A stretch of DNA of 64,000 nucleotides from Pseudomonas sp. MMS21 TM103 (GCF_022132145.1 NZ_JAJISP010000007.1:62001-126000), one strand, 5' to 3'. Shown: positions 18,433 to 28,402, counted from the stretch's first letter. Notes: a model not told the origin generated them from the letters alone. Numbers and translations are program-made.

Positions 18433-20382
18433 ATGGCGGCCATGCAGCTCTTCCTCTGTGAGAAACCCTCCCAGGCCAAAGACATCGCCAAGGTGCTCGG
18501 CGCCAACCGGCGTGGCGATGGCTGCTGGCTGGGCAGCAACCTGACGGTGACCTGGTGCATTGGCCACCTGCTGGAAACCGCCCCGCCGGATGCCTACGAT
18601 GCCCGCTACAAACGCTGGGTGCTGAGTGACCTGCCAATCATCCCCGAGCGCTGGAAGATGCTGGTCAAGCCCAAGACCTCCGGCCAGTTCAAGGTGGTCA
18701 AGCGCCTGCTCGGCGAAGCCGGCGAGCTGGTCATCGCCACCGACGCCGACCGCGAGGGCGAGATGATCGCCCGCGAGCTGGTCGAGCATTGCCGCTATCG
18801 CGGGCCGATCCGGCGCCTCTGGCTGTCGGCCCTGGACGACGCCTCGATCCGCAAGGCCCTGGCCGCGCTCAAGCCCGGCGCCGAGACCTTCAGCCTCTAC
18901 CATTCGGCGCTGGGCCGCTCGCGCGCCGACTGGCTGATCGGCATGAACATGAGCCGGCTGTTCACCCTGCTCGGCCAGCAGTCCGGTTATCAGGGCGTGC
19001 TGCCGGTGGGCCGGGTACAGACCCCGACCCTGCGCCTGGTGGTCGATCGCGACCGCAGCATCGCCGATTTCGTGCCGCTGCCGTACTGGGCCATCGAGGT
19101 GCCGCTGCTGGCCGACGACACCACGTTCAGCGCCCAGTGGCGAGCCGCGGCGGATGTCTGTGACGAGCAGGGCCGTTGTTTGCATCAGGCGCTGGCGCAG
19201 GAGGCGGCGATCGCCATGGGTAATGCGGGCAGTGCACGGGTGGTGAAACTGCGCACCGAGCGCATGCGCGAAGCGCCGCCGCTGTTGTTCGATCTGGGCA
19301 CCCTGCAGGAAGTCTGCTCCAAGAAGCTTGGCCTCGGCGCCCAGGAAACCCTGGATATCGCCCAGGCGCTCTACGAAACCCACAAGGTAATCACCTACCC
19401 GCGCAGCGACTGTGGCTACCTGCCGCTCAGCCAGCACGCCGAGGCGCCGGCCATCCTCGCTGCGCTGGGCCGGGCCGATTCAGGCCTGGCCGGCCTGCTC
19501 GAGCACTTGGACCCGCAACGCCGCTCGCGGGCCTGGAACGATGCCAAGGTCAGCGCCCACCACGGCATCATCCCGACCGCCGCCGCGCTGAACCTGGAGC
19601 GCCTGGTCGGCAAGCAACGGGCGGTCTATACCCTGATCCGCGCCCGCTACCTGGCGCAGTTCCTGCCCAGCCACGAATACGACCGCACCCAGGCGGATTT
19701 CGACTGCGCCGGCCAGGCCCTGCGCGCGGTCGGCAAGGTCATTGTCGAACCTGGCTGGCGCCGTGCCTTGCCCGAAGCCCTGGCACCCGCCAAAGGCCGC
19801 GAAGCGCCAGTCGCACAAGCACTGCCGGCCCTGCGCCAAGGGCAGGACTGCGCAGTGCTGGGCGTGACCCTCAAGGACCTCTGGACCCAGCCGCCGAAAC
19901 CCTTCACCGAGGGCGACCTGATCAAGGCGATGAAGAACGTCGCCAAGCTGGTCGAGGACCCGCGGCTCAAGCAGAAACTCAAGGACACCACCGGCATCGG
20001 CACCGAAGCGACCCGCGCCGGCATCATCCAGGGCCTGCTCGACCGCGGCTACCTGCTCAAACAGGGCAAGGCACTGGCGGCGACTCCGGCCGCCTTCAGC
20101 CTGATCGATGCTGTCCCCCGCGCCATCGCCGACCCCGGCACCACGGCAATCTGGGAGCAGGCGCTGGACATGGTCCAGAGCGGCGAGATGAGTCTGGACG
20201 ACTTCGTCGCCAAACAGTCGGCCTGGATGAGCAAGCAGGTGCAACGCTGCGCCGGCCTGCGCCTGACCATCAGCGGCCCCGCCAGCCCGGCCGCTGCCGC
20301 GCCCTGGAAAGGCAAACGCAAGACCGGCAAGCGCAAGGCGACGGCGAGTAAGCGGGTAGGCAAGCCGGTTGCGCGAGGGTGA
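18433..20382 (+). CDS. topB: DNA topoisomerase III
   Basis: Type IA topoisomerase, 649 aa from the second of two adjacent ATGs; AAGGA lies 7 nt upstream of it. Toprim motifs are MQLFLCEKPSQAKDIAKVLG and ATDADREGEMIARE. Tyr322 in ITYPRSDCGYLP is the DNA-linking tyrosine. LPVGRVQTPTLRLV and GIGTEATRAGII are typical. The tail is short and Lys/Arg-rich (GKRKTGKRKATASKRVGKP), suited to DNA binding, with no zinc fingers. It resolves recombination and replication intermediates. Confidence 0.95.
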   Translation: MAAMQLFLCEKPSQAKDIAKVLGANRRGDGCWLGSNLTVTWCIGHLLETAPPDAYDARYKRWVLSDLPIIPERWKMLVKPKTSGQFKVVKRLLGEAGELVIATDADREGEMIARELVEHCRYRGPIRRLWLSALDDASIRKALAALKPGAETFSLYHSALGRSRADWLIGMNMSRLFTLLGQQSGYQGVLPVGRVQTPTLRLVVDRDRSIADFVPLPYWAIEVPLLADDTTFSAQWRAAADVCDEQGRCLHQALAQEAAIAMGNAGSARVVKLRTERMREAPPLLFDLGTLQEVCSKKLGLGAQETLDIAQALYETHKVITYPRSDCGYLPLSQHAEAPAILAALGRADSGLAGLLEHLDPQRRSRAWNDAKVSAHHGIIPTAAALNLERLVGKQRAVYTLIRARYLAQFLPSHEYDRTQADFDCAGQALRAVGKVIVEPGWRRALPEALAPAKGREAPVAQALPALRQGQDCAVLGVTLKDLWTQPPKPFTEGDLIKAMKNVAKLVEDPRLKQKLKDTTGIGTEATRAGIIQGLLDRGYLLKQGKALAATPAAFSLIDAVPRAIADPGTTAIWEQALDMVQSGEMSLDDFVAKQSAWMSKQVQRCAGLRLTISGPASPAAAAPWKGKRKTGKRKATASKRVGKPVARG

Positions 20383-20882
20383 GCGGGACATCCAGGCTGC
20401 ATCGCTTAATCACGCAAGCCACGACTGCTGGGCCAGATTAAACGCCTTGGCGCGTCGGCGGCTGAAAGCGCGCGCCTTCACGTAGACGACCGCCTGGGGA
20501 TGGCCCGAAGTAGTCATGTGTTACTTCGACCCTTGCCGAGGTTAAAAGCGCAACAACAAGCCATTGCCCGCGCCTTTGCGTCTTTCTGGCTGCCGACAAC
20601 CCCTCTTCACGACTGTTTCCCTCGCTCTGCCCGCAGGCCGAATGTGCAACTGAGGGAAACCAGTTGCTCAACCGCGTGCGCTTCTGGTTTGAGGTCAATC
20701 TGGGCGTGCGCCTGTGTGATCTGCTGCTCCGCGCCAAGGCCCTTGGTGTCAGCGTGGCCGGTTTGCCGCGGGATTTGGTAGCAGCAGAGCTTTCGCCACC
20801 TGCACGATGAGGTGCGTAGCCTGCAGCTTTGCCGTGTTGTCGCCGTTCTATCCCGTTTTCCGGTTTCGGCAGGGCGACCGTG
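20383..20882. other. 500-bp gap without a supported gene
   Basis: No ORF here has a ribosome binding site and recognisable family. On the plus strand a stop-free stretch ending at about 20809 reads LLNRVRFWFEVNLGVRLCD and on to a stop. On the minus strand a 99-codon ORF (20438-20737) contains FPSVAHSACGQSEGNSREEG. I have an unverified impression that this second string recurs in Pseudomonas intergenic DNA, which would make it a dispersed repeat. Confidence 0.4.
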
Positions 20883-22382
20883 CTAGCTGCTGACGCGAAA
20901 GCGCCGGCTCAGGCTGTTCAACCGTTCGGCCAACGTGCTGAGCTGCTGACCATCACTGCTGAGCTTTTGCGCATCGCTGAGATTCTGCTCGGCCACTTGC
21001 TGCACGCTGTTGAGGTGCTGGCTGACTTCCGCACTGGTCGCCGCCTGCTGGTGGGTGGCAGCTGCAATCAGTTCGTTCATCTGGGTGATGGCGTTGATGT
21101 CCTGCGCCACTGCGCCGAGCAGTTCGGCGGTGGCCTGACTGTCCTTCACGCAATTGCGCACGCTGTCGCGGCTTTCCTGCATGGCAGAAGCGGCTTGCCG
21201 GCTACCCTGTTGCAGGCTGCTGATGATCTGCTGGATTTCGGCGGTGGACAGCGCGGTTTTCTGCGCCAGGTTGCGCACCTCATCGGCGACTACGGCAAAG
21301 CCACGGCCCTGATCGCCTGCACGGGCAGCTTCGATGGCGGCGTTGAGGGCCAGCAGGTTGGTTTGTTCGGCAATCGAGCGGATCACCTCCAGCACCTTGC
21401 CGATCTGTTCGGATTGATTGGCCAGCGCTTGTACTTCACTTTCGGTGACGTCGATCTGCGTGGCCAGCTTGCCGATCTCGCTGCGCACATGGTTGACCGA
21501 GCGGCTGCCCTCGGAGGCCTGCTGGTTAGCCGTTTGCGCCGCACTCGCGGCCCCGTCTGCATGCCCAGCGACTTCATCGATGGCATTGCTCATCTGCTGC
21601 ATGGCCGAACTCATGTAGGCAATTTCACCCTGCTGGCGGTCTGCACCGCTGCTTAGATGACCGGTGGCCTGCACCAGGTTGTCGCCCATTTGCTGCAGCC
21701 CCTGGGTGTCCTTGATCACATCGCTGACCAGCTCATCGAGGGTGTTGAGAAAGCGGTTGAAGCCTTTGCTGACCTCGCCCTGTGCGCTGCTGCGGTAGCT
21801 AAGATCAATCGTATCGTCGTGTTTGGTGAGTTGTTCGGCGGCCTGCATCAACGCCGCGCCTTCGACTGCTTCGGCATGAGTCTGTCGGGCCAGGTAGATC
21901 AGGATCGCGCTTTCCATCACGACATAGAACGCATGCAGGAAGATGATCGGCCAGCTGCCATCGTTCACCACAACCACCTCAACACCCTGCGATTGCAGGG
22001 CGAAGAAACTCAGGTGATGCACTGCAATCACCGTGGCGGCCACCACGATGGGCAGCCAATCGCGGTAATACACCAGAAATGCCAGCAGCACGAAGATGCC
22101 AAAGTGCATTTCCAGCATGCCGCCAGCCTGGTTGATGTGCAGCGCCGACATCACCATAAAGGCCGCGCCAATCGCGCAACGCAGCAGACGCCTGCCGGCG
22201 ATCAGCTGATGCAGCACACTCATCACCGCCACCGTACCGCCGCCGACCAGCAGTGCCTGGCCCCAGGTGCCTTGCCAAGCCGCGAGGCCCAGCGAGTAGA
22301 GGAACATCAGCCAGAGCACGCCCAGCATGATGCGATCCGCTTTGCGGTAGTGCTGTTCAAGGGGAGAAAGACTGTCAGGCAT
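20883..22382 (-). CDS. Methyl-accepting chemotaxis protein with polytopic N-terminal domain
   Basis: About 499 aa from ATG 22382 (a GTG at 22415 is an alternative; neither has a clear ribosome binding site). Instead of a periplasmic sensor domain the first ~190 residues form five or six membrane segments rich in histidines ([27 protein letters not shown]). A HAMP-like linker and a full MCP signalling domain follow. The hairpin tip is [20 protein letters not shown] with [14 protein letters not shown]. No CheR-binding pentapeptide is at the C-terminus (FRVSS). It likely senses a membrane or small diffusible signal and talks to CheA/CheW. Confidence 0.9.
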   Translation of the reverse strand: MPDSLSPLEQHYRKADRIMLGVLWLMFLYSLGLAAWQGTWGQALLVGGGTVAVMSVLHQLIAGRRLLRCAIGAAFMVMSALHINQAGGMLEMHFGIFVLLAFLVYYRDWLPIVVAATVIAVHHLSFFALQSQGVEVVVVNDGSWPIIFLHAFYVVMESAILIYLARQTHAEAVEGAALMQAAEQLTKHDDTIDLSYRSSAQGEVSKGFNRFLNTLDELVSDVIKDTQGLQQMGDNLVQATGHLSSGADRQQGEIAYMSSAMQQMSNAIDEVAGHADGAASAAQTANQQASEGSRSVNHVRSEIGKLATQIDVTESEVQALANQSEQIGKVLEVIRSIAEQTNLLALNAAIEAARAGDQGRGFAVVADEVRNLAQKTALSTAEIQQIISSLQQGSRQAASAMQESRDSVRNCVKDSQATAELLGAVAQDINAITQMNELIAAATHQQAATSAEVSQHLNSVQQVAEQNLSDAQKLSSDGQQLSTLAERLNSLSRRFRVSS

Positions 22383-22677
22383 GTCGAGGCACTCGGTTAA
22401 TGGCGTTGTACTCACTGCTGAGTATGGCGGCCATCCGTGGGCTCGCAGAGTATTTTCTGGTACCTAAGTTATACAAGATAATTACTTTGTACAACTGTCG
22501 TTAAATTATTGTGGGTTGTTGCTGGGCCGCAGACAGCCGGTTGCAGGGAGTGACCGCGATAGGCTGAATCTAGCCTTCCAAGCGGGCCGGGCAGGGGTTC
22601 TCTAGTGTGCTTCTACCGGAAGTGAGGTGCGGTAGTTCCCCCGGCGGCGTGTGCCCGCTGGTTTGAATTTGAAATAG
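22383..22677. other. Gap between chemoreceptor and thioredoxin-like genes
   Basis: Contains AT-rich sequence with TACAA-type half sites (TATACAAG, TTTGTACAAC) near 22470-22500, probably the promoter region of the leftward chemoreceptor gene. No gene is seen. Confidence 0.4.
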
Positions 22678-23250
22678 TCAGTTGCTCTGCCAGTCGCAGA
22701 AGCAGCCTAGCGCCAGGGTGTTGCTGGCATTGACCGGGCGCCCAGCGCTCAGGGCCTCGAGGATGGGCTCGATGAAGCTGTTACTGGAGGTACAGGTGAC
22801 CCCTTCGCTGTAGGGGCCGAAATAGGCCAGCTGACCCTGCTTGTCCCAGATCGCCACTGCGGGGCTGGCCGGTATGCCCGCGCTGCCGGGGAGCGCGGCC
22901 AGGGCTTGAATGGCGCTCAGGCTGGCCGGTAACTGACCCTTGCTGCCAGGTTTCTGCACGGCATGGAAGCTCACGCCCAAGGGGCCGAAGTGCTTGATCA
23001 GTTCGCCCAGGTGTTGCTGATTGCCGATGTTGCACGGGCAGGCCGGATCCCAGAAATGCACCAGGCGAATCGGCCCGGGGCCGGCCAGTTCGGCGGGCAG
23101 GCGCAGCTGCTCACCATAGAACAAGGCGGCCTGCTCGCTGAAACTGCGCAGGTAGCGTGCTTCATACCACCAATAGGCGGCGAACATGGCAGCGGCCCAG
23201 AGCAGGATCAGCAGGCTGGCGAGTAGGGTCTTGCGGTTGGGGCTGGACAT
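22678..23250 (-). CDS. Membrane-anchored thioredoxin-like protein (DUF6436 type)
   Basis: A 190-aa protein with one N-terminal membrane helix (LLASLLILLWAAAMFAAYWW) and a thioredoxin-like periplasmic domain. The active-site-like segment is HFWDPACPCNIGNQQHL, that is a C-P-C rather than CxxC. Two further Cys pairs occur in VTCTSS and GCFCDW. A redox or metal-handling role in the periplasm is possible; the family is uncharacterised. Confidence 0.72.
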   Translation of the reverse strand: MSSPNRKTLLASLLILLWAAAMFAAYWWYEARYLRSFSEQAALFYGEQLRLPAELAGPGPIRLVHFWDPACPCNIGNQQHLGELIKHFGPLGVSFHAVQKPGSKGQLPASLSAIQALAALPGSAGIPASPAVAIWDKQGQLAYFGPYSEGVTCTSSNSFIEPILEALSAGRPVNASNTLALGCFCDWQSN

Positions 23251-23439
23251 GGCACATTCGGCAGGTGAAAGGACGCATAGCTTGCCATGGCCTGCCGGGC
23301 AGCAGAATATCTTTAACAGTCCGCCGCTTGCTGGAAAACGGCGAATGCCTTTGCGAGTACGGCCTACGCGCCCCCGCGTTATTCAACGGCCTGCTGTATC
23401 TGTTCCGCGGGAAGCCCGCCTGATTTGATGGAAAGTTTT

Positions 23440-24372
23440 ATGCCAGACCGTTTTAAGCCCGCAGACCTGGTCGCCAGTCTGCGACCCTTGGCCGCCGCGA
23501 CCATGGCTTTGCCACACGAGCAGGCGTACCGGCGTTTCTACGGCTTCGGGCAGTTGCCGACCGAGGGCAGCCTGCTCGGCTATTTTCAGGTCGGCGCATA
23601 CCGAATTGCCGCTCAGGTCTGGTTGCCGCCGGCTCCGCGCGCCACCTTGCTGTTAATCCATGGCTATTACGACCACAGCGGCCTGTATCGCCATGTGATC
23701 GAGTGGGCGCTTGGCCTTGGCTTTGCCGTGTTGGCGATCGACCTGCCAGGGCACGGTCTGTCCAGCGGCGCGCGCGCCAGCATCGGCGACTTTTCCGAGT
23801 ATCAACTGGTGCTGCAGGGTGCGCTGGAGCAGGCCGCCGCCCTTGACCTGCCGCAGCCCTGGCACCTGTGCGGGCAAAGTACCGGCGGCGCGATCCTGAT
23901 CGACTATCTGTTGACCGGCAAACCCGGGCCCGAAGTGGGCGAGGCGATTCTGCTGGCGCCGCTGGTGCGGCCGCGGGCCTGGGCCTGGTCGCAGTTGAGC
24001 TATCGACTGCTGAAGCCCTTCATCCGCGAGATTCCACGGCGCTTCAGCGACAATTCGAGCGATCCCGAGTTTATCGACTTCGTGCACAATCGCGATCCGT
24101 TGCAGTCGCGCAGCCTGCCAACCGCCTGGGTTGGCGCCTTGAGCCAATGGGTGCCGCGGATCGAGGGGGCGCCACGCAGCGCGCGCAGCCCGCTGATCAT
24201 CCAGGGCGAAGCGGACATGACCGTGGACTGGCAGCACAACCTGAGGCTATTGCAGGACAAGTTCGCCGCGCCGGAGATCCTGCGCCTGGCCGAGGCGCGC
24301 CATCACCTGGCCAACGAGTCGGCAGCACTGCGCCAGCGCTATTTCGATTTTCTGCGCGAGCGTTTGGCCTGA
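23440..24372 (+). CDS. Alpha/beta hydrolase, lysophospholipase/monoacylglycerol-lipase-like
   Basis: 310 aa from ATG 23440, which has GGAAAG just upstream; another ATG 12 nt earlier is possible. The alpha/beta-hydrolase core shows TLLLIHGYYDHSGLYRHVI (oxyanion HGxxDH), the nucleophile elbow CGQSTGG, and a C-terminal acid and histidine (GEADMTVDW, ARHHLANE). This is the serine aquaporin-lipase pattern HGxxxHxxxY. No signal peptide. The substrate is probably a lipid ester. Confidence 0.85.
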   Translation: MPDRFKPADLVASLRPLAAATMALPHEQAYRRFYGFGQLPTEGSLLGYFQVGAYRIAAQVWLPPAPRATLLLIHGYYDHSGLYRHVIEWALGLGFAVLAIDLPGHGLSSGARASIGDFSEYQLVLQGALEQAAALDLPQPWHLCGQSTGGAILIDYLLTGKPGPEVGEAILLAPLVRPRAWAWSQLSYRLLKPFIREIPRRFSDNSSDPEFIDFVHNRDPLQSRSLPTAWVGALSQWVPRIEGAPRSARSPLIIQGEADMTVDWQHNLRLLQDKFAAPEILRLAEARHHLANESAALRQRYFDFLRERLA

Positions 24373-24392
24373 GCGGCTGGGGGGCAACTTAG

Positions 24393-24409
24393 GCTGGGCG
24401 AAGCCCAGC
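24393..24409. terminator. Hairpin between convergent genes
   Basis: GCTGGGC and GCCCAGC around GAA lie between the stops of the hydrolase and the leftward DUF2059-type gene. It could serve both, though no T-run follows. Confidence 0.45.
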
Positions 24410-24430
24410 GCAGGCTATTCAGCTGCGCTG

Positions 24431-25198
24431 TCAGATCCCCCGGGGTGCCGGCGCCAGGTCGGCGCTGCTCTGGCCGACGGCCAGGCCGGCGCGGATGGCT
24501 GCCAGGGCGGCCTGATAGTAGGCCTGACCTGCTGTCGATTGGGCGAAGCTGACGAATTCTTCCAGCTCCGGATCGGACAGTTCGCGGTAGACGTGCAGCA
24601 GGGTGTTGTCCAGGTCCGCGCCGATCTGCTCCATCAGGCGCTGGCGCTGGGTGTTGAGCAAACCCTGGGCGCTATCGCCACCGAACAGGCCGGGGAGCAT
24701 CTGGCTGAGGCTATCGGCCGCGACCCCGGCGAGGGCCAGGCTGACTTCGGCGCCGGCCTCCTTGGCCGGCAGCGCCTGGGCCAGGTGGCGGATCAGCAGG
24801 CGACGGGTGGCGGCGGCTTCGATGCGCGGCAAGCCTTTTTCATAGAGTGCCAGCTGGTCGCGGCGGGTGGCGAGTTGTTCGGCGGCGATCACCTTGCGAC
24901 CCAGTTCCGACTGGAAAAACTGCAGGGCCGGTAGCGGGTCGGTGAGGTTTCGCCGCAGGCTTTGCTGCGCGCGTTGATCGATGGCCAGCGGGGCGAAGCG
25001 CTGGTTGCTGTTGTTCACCAGCGCCTGGTAGACCGCTGGCGGCAGGCTGTTGCGATAGCGCGTCTGTGCGGCACTCAGGGCATCGTTGAAATGCACGCGT
25101 TGCTGCGGCCAGCCGGCTGCCTGGTAGAGCTGATCTTGCGCATCTGCCAGGCTGGGGAGGCTGAGGAACAACAGTAAAACTATGGATAGGACGCGCAT
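24431..25198 (-). CDS. Exported DUF2059-domain protein
   Basis: A 255-aa protein with signal peptide (MRVLSIVLLLFLSLPSLADA) and a C-terminal helical domain containing YRELSDPELEEFVSFAQSTA and GQAYYQAALAAIRAG, the DUF2059 signature. AGGAG precedes the ATG. Function unknown; periplasmic. Confidence 0.8.
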   Translation of the reverse strand: MRVLSIVLLLFLSLPSLADAQDQLYQAAGWPQQRVHFNDALSAAQTRYRNSLPPAVYQALVNNSNQRFAPLAIDQRAQQSLRRNLTDPLPALQFFQSELGRKVIAAEQLATRRDQLALYEKGLPRIEAAATRRLLIRHLAQALPAKEAGAEVSLALAGVAADSLSQMLPGLFGGDSAQGLLNTQRQRLMEQIGADLDNTLLHVYRELSDPELEEFVSFAQSTAGQAYYQAALAAIRAGLAVGQSSADLAPAPRGI

Positions 25199-25284
25199 AC
25201 AGACTCCTGTCTAGCGGGCAGCTATTTTCGGTGGCTTGGCGGAGCTTGTCGAGGCGTAGCCAGCAGACTGATAGAATCGCCGGC

Positions 25285-25908
25285 ATGACTATTTCAACTC
25301 ATTCTGCGCTGTTGGCGCGCATCGTTGACGACCTGGCCGAACAAGGTTGGTCGCTGCAAACGTTGTTCGCTCCACAGACTCTGACCCTCGAACTCGCCGA
25401 AGAGTGCCGCAAACGTGCTGCGCAGGGTGAATTAACCCCCGCCAGCATCGGCCGCGGCACTGGCCAGGAGATACGCGAAGGGGTGCGCGGCGATCGTATT
25501 CAATGGCTGGATGCCGGCTTGTCGCCGGCTTGCGACCAGTATCTGGCGCTGATGGACGGGCTGCGCCAGGCACTCAATCGCGAGCTCTATCTGGGCCTGG
25601 AAGACTACGAGTGCCACTTTGCCATGTATCCGCCCGGCGCCTTCTACCAGAAACATCTCGATCGTTTCCGCGATGACGACCGCCGTGCGGTGTCGGCCGT
25701 GTTCTATCTCAACCCACAGTGGCAGCCCGAGCAGGGCGGCGCCTTGCGCCTCTATCTGGCGGACGCGACGACGCGTGATGTGCCACCAGAGGCCGGCAGC
25801 CTGCTGGTGTTCCTTTCCGCGGACATGCCCCATGAGGTGTTGCCGGCGACCCGCGAGCGCTTGTCACTGACCGGCTGGTTCCGTCGGCGCGGCGACGACC
25901 CGCTGTAG
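25285..25908 (+). CDS. 2-oxoglutarate/Fe(II)-dependent oxygenase (prolyl-hydroxylase-like)
   Basis: 207 aa from ATG 25285. The iron site is His124-x-Asp126 (YQKHLDRF) with the distal His183 (DMPHEVLP); an Arg in ATRERLSLTGW follows for 2-oxoglutarate. The P4H-like core includes YECHFAMYPPGAFY and GGALRLYL. Pseudomonas has related enzymes that hydroxylate protein targets, but this substrate is unknown. The DUF523 gene follows closely on the same strand. Confidence 0.87.
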   Translation: MTISTHSALLARIVDDLAEQGWSLQTLFAPQTLTLELAEECRKRAAQGELTPASIGRGTGQEIREGVRGDRIQWLDAGLSPACDQYLALMDGLRQALNRELYLGLEDYECHFAMYPPGAFYQKHLDRFRDDDRRAVSAVFYLNPQWQPEQGGALRLYLADATTRDVPPEAGSLLVFLSADMPHEVLPATRERLSLTGWFRRRGDDPL

Positions 25909-25942
25909 GTCAGCCGATGGCTGATAGTCCCCAGGAGAATGT

Positions 25943-26458
25943 ATGCAGAAGATTCTGGTCAGTCGCTGCCTGCTCGGTCACCGCGTGCGCTACGACGGCG
26001 GCGCCCATGGTCCCTTCGATCTGCTCCAGCGTTGGCAGGCCGAGGGGCGGGTGGTCGCGCTCTGTCCGGAAGTCGCCGGCGGCTTGCTGACCCCGCGAGC
26101 GGCGGCGGAAATCCCCTCGGGCCAGGGGGCGCCGGTGCTCGACGGCCTGCTGCCGGTACGGACTATCGATGGCGAGGACGTCACGGCGGCCTTCGTCGCC
26201 GGCGCCGAACAGGCCCTGAGCCTGGTCCGGCAGCACGGCATCCGTCTGGCGCTGCTCAAGGCGCGCAGCCCGTCGTGCGGCAATCGCGAGAACTACGACG
26301 GCAGCTTCAGCGGTGTGAAAGTCGCCGGCGAAGGTGTCACCGCTGCCGCCCTGCGCCGTGCCGGAGTGCTGGTGTTCAGCGAGGAAGAACTGGAAGCGGC
26401 GTCCTTGGCGCTGGCGGCGCTGGAGGATTTGCCAGGCGAAGGCGCGCCCCTCGACTAG
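25943..26458 (+). CDS. DUF523-family protein
   Basis: A 171-aa cytosolic protein beginning MQKILVSRCLLGHRVRYDG, with CPEVAGGLLTPR, LLKARSPSCGNRENYDGSF and a conserved set of cysteines. These are all DUF523 hallmarks. The conserved Cys residues suggest an Fe-S cluster or metal site. AGGAG lies just upstream. The family is uncharacterised. Confidence 0.87.
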   Translation: MQKILVSRCLLGHRVRYDGGAHGPFDLLQRWQAEGRVVALCPEVAGGLLTPRAAAEIPSGQGAPVLDGLLPVRTIDGEDVTAAFVAGAEQALSLVRQHGIRLALLKARSPSCGNRENYDGSFSGVKVAGEGVTAAALRRAGVLVFSEEELEAASLALAALEDLPGEGAPLD

Positions 26459-26493
26459 AGTCATAGTTCTCGTCTTTGCTTGAGGTATGCGCT

Positions 26494-26928
26494 ATGAATC
26501 CTGTGTTCGCTGGTCTTGGTCTGCTTGCCGCGCTGCTCGCGCCCCTCGGTTCGGCCTGGGCGCAAACGCCGCGCACCCCGGCGCCGGAAGGGGCGCAGGT
26601 GTACTTTATCGAGCCGGCCGATGGCGCGATGGTGGGACAGCACTTCACCGTCAAGTTCGGCCTCAAGGGCATGGGTGTGGCGCCAGCCGGCACGGATGCG
26701 CCGGCCACTGGTCATCACCATCTGCTGGTGGATGTCGCTGAACTGCCGGCGATGGACATGCCGCTGCCGGCGACCGACAACATCCGCCACTTCGGCAAGG
26801 GCCAGACCGAGACCGAGCTGAGCCTGCCGCCGGGCCAGCACACCCTGCAACTGCTGATCGGCGACAAGAGCCATGTGCCGCTCGATCCGCCAGTCATGTC
26901 GCAGAAGATCAGCATCACGGTGCAGTAA
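26494..26928 (+). CDS. Exported DUF4399-domain protein
   Basis: 144 aa from ATG 26494 with GAGG upstream. Signal peptide MNPVFAGLGLLAALLAPLGS, cleavage near AWA. The mature domain holds VYFIEPADGAMVGQHFTVKF, ATGHHHLLVD and a C-terminal LPPGQHTLQLLIGDKSH, the DUF4399 pattern. The HHH and surrounding acidic residues could bind metal. Periplasmic, function unknown. Confidence 0.82.
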   Translation: MNPVFAGLGLLAALLAPLGSAWAQTPRTPAPEGAQVYFIEPADGAMVGQHFTVKFGLKGMGVAPAGTDAPATGHHHLLVDVAELPAMDMPLPATDNIRHFGKGQTETELSLPPGQHTLQLLIGDKSHVPLDPPVMSQKISITVQ

Positions 26929-27036
26929 CGCGGGGCGACCTTGCTGCTCCGGCGGACTGACGCACCGCGACGAAAGGACTCATCGCGCCTTTTCGCATCG
27001 TCCCGGTGAGCCCTTTTCACGCCGCCTGAGGCGTGT

Positions 27037-28257
27037 TCAGCCGGCGCCGCTGAACCAGCCAAAGCCCAGCAGCAGCTGCACCAGGGTGGCGTTGGCGATG
27101 TCGATGAAGAAGGCACCGAGCAGCGGGATCACCAGGTAGGCCTTGGGGCTGGGGCCGAAGCGGCTGGTCAGGGCGTTCATGTTGGCGATGCCTACCGGTG
27201 TGGCGCCCAGGCCCATGCCGATGAAGCCGGCGCAGATGCAGGCTGCGTCATAGTCGCGCCCGAGCAGGGGAAACACCAGCCACACGCTGAACAGGGCGAT
27301 CACTGCGGCCTGGATCAGCATTATCAGGCTGATCATGCCCAGCGCGCCCTGCAGCGACAGCAGCGGCAGGCTGATCAGGCTCATGCCGAGAAACAGTTGC
27401 AGGCTCAGGTCGCCCATCAGCTGGATCGGTCGCTGATCCACCTCGATCTTGCACAGCTCCAGGCCATTGGTCAGCAGGATTCCGAGGAGCATGGCGGTGA
27501 GAAAGGCCGGCAAGCGTGTTCCCAGCGCAGCCAGCCAGTCATACACGGCCGCGCCCAGGGCGAAGCACAGGGCCATCAGCAGCACCGCGGTCAGCAGGCT
27601 ATTGAGGTCAATCAAGTAGGTGGTGCGCTTGCCGACTTCGATGTGCGGCAGTTCAGGCTCGCGGTGAGCGGGCGACAGACGGTGCCGGCGGATCAGGAGG
27701 GCCGCGACGGGGCCGCCGATCAGTCCGCCGCTGATCAGCCCGACAGTGGCGAAGGTCATGCCCAGGGTGCTGGCATTTGCCAGGCCGAAGTGTTGCTCGA
27801 ACAGCACCCCCCAGGTAAGCGCTGTGCCGTGGCCGCCGGCCAAGGAAATGCTGCCACCAATCAGACCGTAGAGCGGGCTTTTACCGGCAAGCATGGCCAG
27901 CGCCGTGCCAGTGAGGTTCTGGAAAAGCAGGAACACCACGGCCAGGCCCAGCATTATCGCCAGTGCCTTGCCGCCCTCAAGCATCTGGCGCAGCTTGGCG
28001 GACAGGCCGATGGTGCTGAAGAAGCCGATCAGTAGCAGGTCACGCAGTTGCAGGTCGAAGCGGATTTGCCAGCCGGTGGGTAACTCAATGAGCGCGACCA
28101 GGGCGCTGATCAGCAAACCGCCGCTCACCGCAGGCGGAATGTTGTAGCGATTGAATACGCTGATTTTGTGGTTTATGCGATAGCCCAGCCACAGCGCGAC
28201 TATCGCCAGTGCCAGGGTGGTTGCGGTGTTGACCAGGATAATCGGAGGAACTTGCAT
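27037..28257 (-). CDS. gltS: Sodium/glutamate symporter
   Basis: A 406-aa polytopic inner-membrane protein with the GltS signature: PPAVSGGLLISALVALIE, GLIGGSISLAGGHGTALTWG and the matching second repeat GFIGMGLGATPVGIANMNAL. It imports glutamate with Na+. It is a single gene transcribed leftward between a DUF4399 gene and serA. Confidence 0.94.
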   Translation of the reverse strand: MQVPPIILVNTATTLALAIVALWLGYRINHKISVFNRYNIPPAVSGGLLISALVALIELPTGWQIRFDLQLRDLLLIGFFSTIGLSAKLRQMLEGGKALAIMLGLAVVFLLFQNLTGTALAMLAGKSPLYGLIGGSISLAGGHGTALTWGVLFEQHFGLANASTLGMTFATVGLISGGLIGGPVAALLIRRHRLSPAHREPELPHIEVGKRTTYLIDLNSLLTAVLLMALCFALGAAVYDWLAALGTRLPAFLTAMLLGILLTNGLELCKIEVDQRPIQLMGDLSLQLFLGMSLISLPLLSLQGALGMISLIMLIQAAVIALFSVWLVFPLLGRDYDAACICAGFIGMGLGATPVGIANMNALTSRFGPSPKAYLVIPLLGAFFIDIANATLVQLLLGFGWFSGAG

Positions 28258-28402
28258 GGGCTGCCTTTGAGCGCGTGCTGCTCATGGCCTGGCGGCGACT
28301 CGCGCTCCCGCAGGAGCCTGTCGTGGGGGCGCTCGATTGCAAGATGACCACTCCAAGCGCTCATCTTGCCCCCTCAAGCTTAGTCAGGACCAAACGCGGC
28401 GC

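Noticed and set aside
20500-20781. Plus-strand ORF of 93 codons after topB
   Set aside because: No ribosome binding site; overlaps competing frames on both strands, none with family support.
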